Both the position numbers and the translations under genes were made by a program. A DNA stretch of 64,000 bases from positions 2,747,375 through 2,811,374 of the forward strand of contig NC_087072.1 in NCBI RefSeq assembly GCF_026151205.1. Direction: 5' to 3'. The notes under the pieces are model-generated. The model searched no databases and was not told the origin of the DNA. It was given only the letters and a program-made list of their open reading frames with translations. Positions 1 through 9,459 of the stretch are shown here, in pieces (position 1 is the stretch's first letter; the number at the start of each line of letters is the position of its first letter). This DNA comes from Bolinopsis microptera. Lineage: Eukaryota; Ctenophora; Tentaculata; Lobata; Bolinopsidae.

Positions 1-1043
1 GAATGGGTTATTCATGTTCAGTAAATCATTTTCCAAATGTATACCGGCACCGTCGGTGCCACAGTCGTGAGTGCCACTTTCCCTTATTCTAGTGCATCCA
101 ACACCTCCCTGTGAAAAGGAGAGATTATGTGAATCATTTGAGGAAATCGTAGTGGTGGCTGGTTCAGAGTTATGTCTCATCCTCGCGACTGGTGTTTCAT
201 TGAAAGCCGCGGATCTTTCGAGAGCAATCTTTTCTTTGAGTCTTCGTTTCAAAAGAGCTGTTGGGGTTGGTTTGTGGTACGGATCACGTCTGTATGAGCT
301 CTCAGATTTGGAGCGTGACCTGCTTTTGAAATTCGTCCTCACTGGGGATGTGTAGTCCAGTTCGACATGTTTCCTCGGGGGTGTTCCTCTACTTTTTGGT
401 ACTTTCGAGGTCGGTGTCAGGTAAAGGGGGGAGGGTGAAGGACTGCCTGCAGGTTCTGATTTATCATCATCATCATATTCAGTTTCCTGAGAAATATCAG
501 ATAGATATGAGATGTCTCCGATAGTGTTCCCAACTGAGATGTTCAGGTTAACAGTGGTGTTGACTTGAGTGGCGTTAAACCCACTCACGTTACGTGCGAT
601 GTCCCATACTCTGGAAATGCCTCTAACGATTGACATATCTCTGATATTAATGAAGTTTACCGAACCTTGATTGATATAGGTAGAATTAACAGGTAGTGGT
701 AAAGGAGTCCACTGATCTCTTTTATCGTGAAGGTCGTTTGTCAAATCTACTTTTAAACTGTCATCATTTTTATCGATTCCTTCCTTCATTAATTCGGTTG
801 AAGTAGGGCAAGGGGCTACTGCATCGTTTTCGCACTGCGTTTTCAGCTTCTCCCGTCTAAATCCCTCGTCTTCATCGTCTCCTCCATCACCATTTGATGA
901 CGAGTTGCTATTGTTAATAGCAGAGCGCGGTCGCAGGGGCCTCCTTCCGGATATAGATGAGTTCCTCCCTGCAGATGTTGATTCTTTCGTTGAGTTGTTG
1001 GCACTGTTCTTGTCTCTTTCCTCATTTTCGATGACAGCAGCAA
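1..1043 (-). CDS. Large internal exon of an unrecognised gene, open at the window edge
   Basis: Reading the minus strand from 1043 to 1 gives one frame with no stop for about 347 codons, continuing past the left edge. It opens behind a good acceptor (pyrimidine tract then CCCCTAG at 1044-1050), so this is an internal or terminal exon; the first two bases complete a codon split by the intron. The product is hydrophilic: Ser/Thr/Asn-rich, with an acidic stretch (GDGGDDEDEG), a four-Asp run, several NxS/T sequons, a Pro-rich part and a basic Ser/Arg segment (KSRSRSKSESSYRRD). No catalytic motif or membrane segment is visible. It is probably a disordered regulatory or cytoplasmic region. The long open frame in AT-rich DNA plus the splice site make coding status likely; function is unknown. 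Confidence 0.65.
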
Positions 1044-1148
1044 CTAGGGGTAAAAAGAATATTAGTTTAAGCAGTTCAACATTTATTGAGTTTTGCAAGA
1101 TATCCGAAGTGTATGGTGTAGCAACTAATCATCAAACATCATATTACA

Positions 1149-1217
1149 TTAATTGACGATATCAATTCATCTCAGCTCCGGCGCGGCACAGTATGACAGT
1201 AGCGCATCTCGCTACAA
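1149..1217 (+). mobile_element. Family B short element, internally deleted copy
   Basis: A short copy starting TTAATTGACGAT and ending CTCGCTACAA. It is flanked by a 9-bp direct repeat, CATATTACA, at 1140-1148 and 1218-1226. The duplicated segment near 14370-14400 lacks it, so the insertion followed the segmental duplication or was absent from the other copy. Confidence 0.8.
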
Positions 1218-1269
1218 CATATTACACTTCAAATTTAACGGATGATTCTTATAAAATAATTGATAATTG

Positions 1270-1372
1270 TTTTTTCATATGACGGATTATACTCCATACT
1301 CGTCTAAATTTTTCCGAAGTAGTGCGGGCGCGCGCCGCTTTTTCGAGGCAAGTGCTACAAAGCTCAAAAACA
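1270..1372 (-). mobile_element. Degenerate family A element present in both duplication copies
   Basis: Contains the diverged family A end (TGACGGAT...ACTCGTCTAAATTT) and the GCGCGCGCCGC core, then an AAGTGCTACAAAG tail. The equivalent lies at about 14438-14525, so this insertion predates the duplication. The sequence just before it (1237-1256) resembles the inner end of the TIR of the reverse-transcriptase element at 9460-11323. Confidence 0.6.
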
Positions 1373-1382
1373 ATTAAATAAT

Positions 1383-1502
1383 TTGATTCACGATGTCAAT
1401 CCTTCGCAGCTCGGTGAGGCACATAGGTGCATTTCGCCGATCTACCGGTTGCGAGAAGCATGATTTGATGCGCTCGCGACCCAGTAGTGCATCGCGCTAC
1501 AA
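1383..1502 (+). mobile_element. Family B short element, full-length type
   Basis: Begins TTGATTCACGATGTCAA and ends GCATCGCGCTACAA. It is flanked by the 9-bp duplication TTAAATAAT at 1374-1382 and 1503-1511. The paralogous empty site near 14530-14540 reads aattagataattag with no element, which fixes the ends and the duplication length. Confidence 0.9.
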
Positions 1503-1527
1503 TTAAATAATTAGTCTTAAAACACAA

Positions 1528-1750
1528 GCTACTTGCCAGTGATTTAGTTTTATGGGAACCTACGCACGGTAGAGCACAGCAAGGCCGACCAAGACAAAGC
1601 TACTTGTCTATGTTACTGAAGGAAGTTGGGACAAACTCTAAAGAGGAACTGCGAACCCTGATGCCAGATGCGGGACAGGGATATATGGAGGGGGTTTTCT
1701 GGCGTAGATCGGACTTAGCAGTAGCTCCGACATAGTAGTAGTAGTAGTAG
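1528..1750 (+). mobile_element. Retro-type insertion with (TAG)n tail
   Basis: An insert of about 220 bp flanked by an 11-bp duplication, TTAAAACACAA, at 1517-1527 and 1751-1761; copy 2 has one uninterrupted TTAAAACACAA at the matching place. It ends in a (TAG)n run. A forward frame before the tail resembles the extreme C terminus of LINE proteins, but that is weak. The variable-length duplication and simple-repeat tail point to target-primed reverse transcription of a SINE or truncated LINE. Confidence 0.6.
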
Positions 1751-1774
1751 TTAAAACACAAAACACGGGTTTGA

Positions 1775-2540
1775 TTGAAAAACCCACTTTGCACTTTCCG
1801 GTATTCACATTCGGAATCATACTATGGGGGCTGGAACTGAGACTTAATAATAGTATCTAGGGATCCATCGGTCACAGCTGCTGCACCAAGAACTTCTCTG
1901 AATCGACTCCAGGCAAGATAATCATAAGGATCATTACACTAAAATATACATCCCAATCGATGCTAAATAATTCAGAATTCAAGCCCCTAAAATTACCTTT
2001 ACTATAATTTGTAATTAGAGATCTTTCTTTTTGCTTTTAGGTTGACCATTGTTAATGGTCTGGCCCGGCGCGCGCTACTTCGTAGCACTTGCCATGATCG
2101 GGCCAATAATATTTCGAGAAGAAAGCGGCCTGCGCTACTTCGAAGAAATTTAGACGAGTAACATCCGTCAACTTTTAGGCTGCTTAATATACTTGATCTT
2201 AACGTCAATGTTAAATGTGATACAAAAGGAGTCGGACATACACATTTCGTTATGATCTAAAACTTTAACATTCTTAATAAGGCTCCGAATGCTAGTGAAC
2301 AAAAAATCTAGGGTGTTGCCCGACTTGTGAGTAGAGGAGTTAATAAGTTATGTATGTCCGAGGTCATCAGTGAGAAAATTTACAAAGCTAGAATGTAGCT
2401 GGCAAGATGACTGACTATCTGGCCAGGTAACAGAAGCCAAGTGAAAGTCCCCTACCAGAATGTGCCTTTGCAAATTTCTGGCAATTGCTAAAGTAACAAA
2501 ATGATTCTTAAAAGATTCAAAATTATCTAATATATATAAT
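1775..2540 (-). pseudogene. LINE endonuclease fragment, duplication copy 1
   Basis: Minus-strand degenerate coding sequence of a non-LTR retrotransposon. Visible are a VGDFH block (normally GDFN, a catalytic motif of the apurinic-type endonuclease), a THKSGNTLDF block typical of the same domain, and further on the PW(Y/F)DSEC-like linker between endonuclease and reverse transcriptase. Stops and frame changes are present, and a family A element at 2042-2171 splits it. The better-preserved paralogue is at 14575-15240. Confidence 0.7.
2042..2171 (+). mobile_element. Family A short element with clean 8-bp target duplication
   Basis: Runs from TTGACCATTGTTAATGG to AACATCCGTCAA. Direct repeats CTTTTAGG flank it at 2034-2041 and 2172-2179. 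Copy 2 of the duplication reads gtttttaggctgc with no insertion near 14836-14845. The interior holds several short inverted repeats (GACCATT/AATGGTC, GGCCCG/CGGGCC, GACG/CGTC) and two GGCGCGCGCTACTTCG motifs. Confidence 0.92.
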
Positions 2541-2622
2541 TATCTAATATATATAGGCCAAGCGTGATTGATTTCTATTAAAAAAATCATAAATTTTCTT
2601 GAAAAGCATTAATCAGAAGTTA

Positions 2623-3673
2623 CTAAGTTGTTCTTTCTGTAATGCTGCACGCAATCCCCATTAGCACTAAACTTAAAACAAATGTAATCTGAACCGTTAA
2701 GAAAGGGTTCAGAAATGCAGCACACCCATTAGCAAGCGCAGAGCCAAACATGCCGGCACCAGTTACGATTGCACTAGCTTTAGCTATATGCTCTATTCCG
2801 AAGAAAGTAATATCATATTGAATGAGATTAGTTTCGATTCGCATCATTGAGTAAACGATCTTACACCATCCCATCGAGCAAAAAACCAATATGTTATTTT
2901 TATTCTTGAATAAAAGAAGGAGATATCCTATGGAAAGGATTGATGCCAGAGTTGGTTGAAGGATTCGGAATTTAATCTTTCTAATGAAAAGATATCCCAC
3001 CCCGCGTCCAAACAAGTTGCCAGCACCAGTTACCAGAGCTAGAATCAGGAACTGATAACCATCCACAACACTGCTACAAGGTCCCTCCTGGTTCTCGATC
3101 AGTATCTTACACCTTTTCTCGTTCTCATCTCGGATCAACGCTGGGAGCAGAAGTATACTCCCATATCCTTGGAAGACGTTAATGAAGGTAAAGAGACTGG
3201 CTTTAGTAATCCTTGAAGCGATATTTTTAACATGGACGGTTTCCTTAGACTCGCTTGGTTTTTCTTCTCCTCCTTCACAACCTATACGAGGTTGTTCGGT
3301 CCCACTATTTCTATTTTCTCCCTTTATGCAACAGTGTAGTATAAATATCGGTGGCACAAAAAGAGGAATTGAGCTACATAGAACAAATACCCTCCATCCT
3401 ACTACATCTAGCAGGAAATACCCCAGAAGAGCAACCCAGCCACCACCTGCTGAAAACACAAAACTCGTCACAAAAGTCCCAAAACTGTAGTGACCCCGAT
3501 CAGATACATGTTCAGCAAAGAAGACACCGGCAGTTGACATGTTCAGTCCAACACACAGACCTATTAGGGCTCTGGAGAGGAGAAGGGTTGTGTAGTTGGG
3601 GACTATCGCACAGAGAATTGTGAAGATAACGGAAGTGTAGAGGGAGAGGAGGAGTACAGGTCGTCTTCCTAAC
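2623..3673 (-). pseudogene. MFS transporter, 5'-truncated duplicate (exon 2 only)
   Basis: This is the paralogue of exon 2 of the gene at 15425-17360. It keeps the same acceptor context (CCACCAAG then GTTAGG), the LGRRP motif and about 350 codons to the same stop, with only a few percent amino-acid change. Exon 1, with transmembrane helices 1-2 and the SDR half of the MFS motif, is absent: sequence beyond the (GAGAAA)n array joins directly to DNA that in copy 2 lies about 1.4 kb further upstream. The long frame remains open, so either loss is recent or another first exon outside the duplication is used. I call it a truncated copy. Expression data would be needed to exclude a working shorter product starting at the internal Met (3540). 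Confidence 0.75.
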
Positions 3674-3693
3674 CTTGGTGGAATATCTATAAG

Positions 3694-3897
3694 TGAGAAA
3701 GAGAAAGAGAAAGAGAAAGAGAAAGAGAAAGAGAAAGAGAAAGAGAAAGAGAAAGAGAAAGAGAAAGAGAAAGAGAAAGAGAAAGAGAAAGAGAAAGAGA
3801 AAGAGAAAGAGAAAGAGAAAGAGAAAGAGAAAGAGAAAGAGAAAGAGAAAGAGAAAGAGAAAGAGAAAGAGAAAGAGAAAGAGAAAGAGAAAGAGAA
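3694..3897 (+). repeat. (GAGAAA)n microsatellite, about 34 units
   Basis: Perfect hexanucleotide array. On the minus strand it is a (TTTCTC)n pyrimidine tract directly upstream of the MFS exon-2 acceptor. The deletion that removed MFS exon 1 begins at its far edge. The long Lys/Arg and Leu/Ser frames across it are artefacts. Confidence 0.97.
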
Positions 3898-3992
3898 ATT
3901 CTCACCTTTCGCACGTGCAAACTTTGAGCGGACGTTGCGTGTGCATCCAATATTGAATCACCTTAAATTTGGGTATATTCGTAAATTATGTA

Positions 3993-4498
3993 CCTTACAA
4001 GACATATTTATGGCGGCCTAATTTGCGACGACAGAAATTTTAGCGGTCCGAAAATATGGCGAAATTGAACAAAAACCGTCAAATTTCGGACGTCACAGAA
4101 AATAAGGTTATTTTTCATCATTTTTTGTGACAGTAAGCAGTAAGGAAATTTCTGAAATTCGGTAAAATCATGTTCAAACTTAGTCTGTATTAAGACTGTA
4201 AGACTTTCATGTTAGCACATACATGTATTTTAATGTAAATTTAAACTGTATTGCTTGACATTCAATTCGTCATTGGTGTGGTGATAATTTGTCCCAAGAT
4301 GCCAGAATTTATTTATTTATGTTACTTGATATTACTTTTTAGAAACAAAATAAAGCAGTGAAGGCACAGTCATTGAAATAAGCTAAAAGATAATGCGACG
4401 GATTCTATTACGACGACCGAAATTTTGGCGGTCCGAAAATATGGCGAAATTTTCGGAAAACCGCCACATTTCGTACGTTATAAATATGTCTTGTAAGG
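3993..4498. mobile_element. Family F MITE with TIRs and TA duplication, copy 1
   Basis: Terminal inverted repeats CCTTACAAGACATATTTAT and its complement bound about 506 bp, flanked by TA on both sides. The paralogous site in copy 2 (about 18478-18490) reads attatgTAtagtttgat with one TA and no element, which proves the ends. There are no coding frames. TIRs plus a TA duplication fit a non-autonomous Tc1/mariner-type element. Confidence 0.92.
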
Positions 4499-5749
4499 TA
4501 TAGTTTGATAAGCATGCAAAGTTTCAAAGTATTTCAAGACGAACTGTAATCACAACGGCACTCCAAAGTTGACAGAAAATGGTGAAAATAGCAATTTTCA
4601 GTGATTTTAGCAATTTTCTATCAATTGGTGCGTGTCCCCACCTGATTATGGCAATTTTGGGTTTTTTTAACCGAATTTCGTATAACAGTGCTCAGTATTG
4701 AACCGCGCTGTTCATGAATTTGAAATAATGATACTGGCAACCACACTTAACAAGATCATACTACTACTAGTACTAGTGCATAAAACTACGATCTGGAAAT
4801 ACCATACCCGATTCAAACATTCGAACGTAAAGAAACGAAATCATGATACTAGAGTTGCCCCAGATGAAGGCTAAGTCAAAATGATCAGTAGCAATCAGTA
4901 CAAGTTGGTGTTATCTTAATATTAACGTAGACAATCGGAGAATCGGAATTCATTGTTTATTATATACATCATGTACTGGAGTTGAACTTGATAGATGCAG
5001 ATTGTTAGCTTGTATTTCAGTATTTGTAAGCTTTTATTTTGCCTCATTGGATGAAACAATAAAATTGTGAGATCGACAATGTACTCGATACAACTTTAAC
5101 TGGGAGACTAGATTTGAAATTGGGTAATAAACCTTTAGCCCGAGATTGATTTTACGATGCATAATCCTATATACATATCATGAATATTATTATTATTATT
5201 CATATAAAAGGAAAAACGGGGATTTCTACTGGACTCCAAACCATTTACTGGGCTCCAACATCGTTCTGCACTCTTGTATCTTTTTTTCCCTGGACTTACT
5301 CATTTGTAAGACTGTACTCAAGACCTCTCTCAGGCTCAACCTGGCATTTATTTTTTCACTAGAATACATCTTTGGCAGGCAAGGACAACAGAAAATCGTA
5401 ATTATTTAGGCCAAAAATAACGGCGCCGCGACAATCCAAACTAGGCAAAATCGCGGCAAATTTGCAGTGAAAGATAATGTATTTGCAGAGCTAAGTAAGA
5501 TGTCATAAATTCGTTAAGTGGCTCGTAAGTCTAGTTAGGATTAAATTAGGGAGCGATAGGCGCGCCAGGCAAAACAGTAGAATTTATATTAACAATCTCA
5601 AAAAATTCGTGTGCGTGCGGGTAATTTACGAACGGCTTAATCAAGAAAACAGTAAAAGGTACGTGGATGGTTTTTTCGGTATAACTATAGTTGCTAGTGC
5701 CGAAAAAATTCTGGCGAAGCCCAAGAGCCTAAGTTTTTTAAAAGAACCA

Positions 5750-6979
5750 AATTTGACCCCCACAATTTTACCTGCGACTTTCCTTTCGTGACAAAATCGA
5801 AAATCGAAAATCGAAAATGTTGATACAACATTTTTCGCAATTATAACCACATTGTCGCTTTCACACCAAATTTAATATAGTAGCATTATATAGCATTATA
5901 TATGAATTTAATGCCAACTTGATTCGTGAATGAGTATAAAGTGGTTTATTTTCATTTTTTTCAGTTATCGATAGATATTTCCTTAGATCACTGTTCTTCT
6001 AGTACCAGTCCTGGATCCAGTACTTCTGATGGTTCAGGTTCGAGTACCTGCAGTTCTCGAACTCGTACTACTGCAGCTGGTTCTGTCTCTGATTCCAACA
6101 CTGGTCTTAGTTCCTTTATAAGTCACACTCTTAATTGATACAAGCATTGTTTTCTTGGAGTTTCAAAAAAATAATATCAACGGGTTCGACAAATTGATCG
6201 AGATTAGAAAATAATGATCTCTAGATGATTTGGGTTCCGATCGCCCTAAATAACTTATGAGGTTGGAGGTAAATATGTTAAAACATTTAAAAAACTGCTC
6301 ATTGAGTAGCGGTAATATTTTGTTACCACAGCAAGTATATAGGTACTGTTCTCGTATCTTGCGGTCGATTTAATGGTCGGTTCATATGGTACTTCCCAAA
6401 CGATTTTTATTTATTAATACTACGATTTTGCATAAATTATTATTTCAAAAATATATTTATAGCATCCGTTATACTAATATTAATTGTAACTAAAACTTAA
6501 CAGTTAAAAACTTTCTGTCAGTGTCGAGACATTGTGTACTTTAAAAGTACGTGTGTAACTGTTCCAATCAAATATAAAGTCACTCACTTGAGCTGAGAAC
6601 ACAAACATACCTTTCAGCCCTTAAGGCCTGGCCATGCACGAACACCATTTTGCCTCATGATCGACCCCCGTCCAGCCCTATAACACAGATGTATACATTT
6701 TTGCATCATAACACGAATTACCTTACCGATCAAATATCTCATAATCTGAAAATAACTGCATATTTAGAACTATATAATATTTGTAATTGAATATTCTTTC
6801 AGAATCATTAATTCACTAAATGTAACATTTACTACATAAGAAGATATAAATCTAATCTAAAAATGACAACCTATAAGAACTTAAGTTAAGCAAAAAGTTA
6901 TTTTCCAATAATCGGTTTTTATACTTTTATACTAAAACTTATCATAGACCCCGTGTTGGTAACAGTGGACTATAATATG
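5750..6979. other. Non-coding stretch, no gene recognised
   Basis: AT-rich DNA with scattered stops in all frames. A Ser/Thr-rich frame at 5926-6138 (70 codons) follows a TTTTTTTCAG-like acceptor, but its composition is simple and nothing homologous is recognisable, so I do not call it a gene. Confidence 0.4.
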
Positions 6980-7075
6980 CAGTGGCGAAACGTACATAAT
7001 TTAGGCCGCCGCCGCCTCCCCCCTCCCCCCGCATAGCAGGGGTAGCCGGGGTACCGGGCGGTCGTTTCGCAACTG
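6980..7075. mobile_element. hAT-like MITE, small and degenerate
   Basis: Ends CAGTGGCGAAACG and CGTTTCGCAACTG are inverted repeats of the kind seen in the two better copies at 20575 and 54633. The interior carries the C-rich block and GCATAGCAGGGG. No clear 8-bp duplication is left. Confidence 0.6.
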
Positions 7076-7585
7076 GTGTATGAAGTATAGAACCACGTTG
7101 CATTCTTTATAGTTGCACAACCCAAGTCTCAGTCCTATAAATCCCTACAGTTATACGATAATTATAGTATTACACAATGTACACTCAAATTATCCAAAAA
7201 CCTGCCAATATAGGTTTAATCACGCCACAAGTTGATTCCAATTATCTACACTTACGCAGGATCTGCATTAAATCCGCGGCATTCGACTTTATATTTAACA
7301 GAAAACCTACCTAAATAGGGGGTAGGTGAAAGGTAACGCAGGTTTTGTCTTAATTTTGCAGGCTTTTCTATTAACCAACAACTCAATTAAATAATCACGT
7401 GAGGTACATCTCTGCGCGAATACGATAAATAGAAAGGATTACGGTTAAATTTTCGGAAATCATTTTAAGACTTTAAATTGATTATCAGCCTTAATGTAAA
7501 ACCTGCCAAATTAGGTGGCAATGGCTGGAAGGGGCCTTATTTACCTGTTAATCACAGCCTAAATGTAGGACCCATGAGAGAACAT

Positions 7586-7762
7586 AATTATGTCATGGGT
7601 AGTTATCGCATGGGTAGTTATGGCATGGGTAGTTATCACATGGGTAAGTTACATTATATTAGCCGTAGCGTAAACAAGAGTGAGAGAACAACCTTTACAT
7701 AACGGACATTTATACCATGATCATCGAGGAGAATAAAATATTTCACGTTTTCTCCCTCTCTC

Positions 7763-7802
<40 letters not shown>
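7586..7802 (+). repeat. 15-bp minisatellite (about four units) and (CT)n tract
   Basis: A GCATGGGTAGTTATG-type unit repeats at about 7590-7647; a (CT)n run occupies about 7763-7800. No gene is supported around them. Confidence 0.8.
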
Positions 7803-7803
<1 letters not shown>

Positions 7804-8949
7804 TACTCCCATGACAGATATGAATGGGAGTATTAATTATTATGGGGGAGAATATAATAGGCGGGTTTATACTTTTGAATTTCAACAGCGAAGTCCCGGC
7901 CGTAGGCCTTTGTTGCACTAGTATAACATAATCTCGAATATATTATTGCTATAAAAGTAAAACAGCATACTGGAAGTTATATTGGTCAATTATTTGTTGA
8001 ATATGTACAATTTGTATAGCAGTTGGTTACTTGGTTTGTGTGTACATAGTAGGTCTGTGCGGCTCCGCTTCTAGTGATTCTTATACATAGAACACATTTT
8101 CTTAGACAAATAAACACCAGCGATTCAAGCTGCAACTTACTCGTCGTTAAACGACTTATGACCTAAGATTATGGCATCCTCGTTCCATATTAGCAACGTC
8201 AACTATCACAATCACTAAAAACACAATTTCCCAATGGTTACTGCTGTGTAATTTCAGTGGAGAAGAATTGGAAAATCGGTTATTACATGCAAATTGCGAA
8301 GGCTATTAAAATTGTATTGTGTTTCGTTGCACCACTTGAAATAATTATAATAAAGGGCAGAGGACGGTATAATAAATGATTTACACATAACAATACATAA
8401 ATAATACCACATGGAATTGGAAAACAAGCATATCATTGGTATCATTGAACCCACCCTTGGGTAATCGTACTGTAGTGCGACACGTACTCTAGTACGACAA
8501 GTACTCTAGTGCGATGTCCGACAAAAACACCCTCTTTCGCACTATACAGTACGTGTCGCACTACGATCCAGGTACTCTATAGTGCGATACAATATCCTGT
8601 CTTATTTCCAAGTTCAGGTCAGATCCTCTTTCGCACTGCCACTTGAGTGCCCTTCTTGTGGACCCGATTCGTCGGGTTTTTTCGCGTCACTTATTGCGAA
8701 GTGATCTTGTGGACCCGATTCGTCGGTTCACGACATGTATTTCGAAGTGATCCACTGATGTGACTGATCATAATTCCTTTGGGTCAGTTCAAGCCACGTA
8801 TGCATTATGTGATCCACTGAGTCACTCGTAAGTAGCATATGATCCTCATTCCTATCACACGCATCGTATGATTGGTATAACAAGTTCATATGCTTGGGCC
8901 ATATAAATAAGGTCACGATGATTCTACCGAAGCATCGAACAACATCAAC

Positions 8950-9195
8950 ATGTATTCTACAATCATCTTCATTCCTGGACGCACTACTGGTTCAAGAAAC
9001 GTTATCCGCTACTTTCTGGATAAGAAGCGCGACGACAAGACCCACTGGAAGCGCGACGACAAGACCCACTGGCGATGCACTGATAAGACCTGCTCCGGAC
9101 GCCTCAATCTGGCGAACGACACTACTGTGACCAGTACGAAGACTCATTCCCACCCTCCTACTCCTGCAGCAAACTCTGTCTACGCAGCAACATGA
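8950..9195 (+). CDS. Small FLYWCH-like zinc-finger ORF
   Basis: An 81-codon frame with the spacing of a FLYWCH/MULE-type zinc finger: an RY-F start region, THWRC, then CxxxxC (CTDKTC), a GRL block and a distal HSH pair (THSHPP). These would be the C, C, H, H zinc ligands. Just before the first Cys a seven-residue segment (KRDDKTH) is tandemly duplicated. FLYWCH domains occur in host DNA-binding proteins and are often found with Mutator-like transposases. No transposase catalytic domain is seen beside it, so this may be a remnant or a captured finger. Upstream at 8650-8725 the 16-base motif GTGGACCCGATTCGTC occurs twice. The start is the first Met in frame; no splice sites were identified. Confidence 0.5.
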   Translation: MYSTIIFIPGRTTGSRNVIRYFLDKKRDDKTHWKRDDKTHWRCTDKTCSGRLNLANDTTVTSTKTHSHPPTPAANSVYAAT

Positions 9196-9459
9196 CTTAG
9201 TCCCGGAATACAACGCAGAGAACTCATGACTAAGCAGTACGGAAGTACTTTCAGATGATCGGTGCCATTGCCTTCGTGGACCTTGGAGTTGGACTTTGAG
9301 ACGTACTGGATACCTGAACGCAGCTGAAAGCAACCCTTCCCCCGGAGATGGAGTCCTTTGCTGACTACTACGAACATTCCTGTTGGCCGATAACTTTGAG
9401 GTTATGGTTAGGGTTAGCCGGTTAGGGTTGGGATAAAGGTTTATGTAAAACTTGTAGGT

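Larger units (their letters stand above)
1075..5745. repeat. Segmental duplication, copy 1
   Basis: This segment aligns in the same orientation with about 14325-19730. Shared in order are an old family A remnant, a LINE endonuclease fragment, the MFS exon, a (GAGAAA)n array and about 1.3 kb of non-coding DNA ending near 'gagcctaagttttt'. Differences are mostly discrete insertions: two family B elements, a (TAG)n-tailed insert, one family A element and a TA-flanked MITE here; a family E element in copy 2. Copy 1 also lacks about 1.4 kb holding MFS exon 1. Boundaries are approximate. Confidence 0.9.

Noticed and set aside
3687-3956. Long Lys/Arg and Leu/Ser open frames across the GAGAAA arrays (also 16495-17025)
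   Set aside because: They are simple translations of a perfect microsatellite within an intron, not genes.
5146-5409. Tyr- and Ile-rich frames present in both duplication copies
   Set aside because: The frames are not conserved between copies (indels shift them), so non-coding.
9400-9435. TTAGGG motifs resembling telomere repeats
   Set aside because: Only two or three scattered copies; too few for an interstitial telomere tract.
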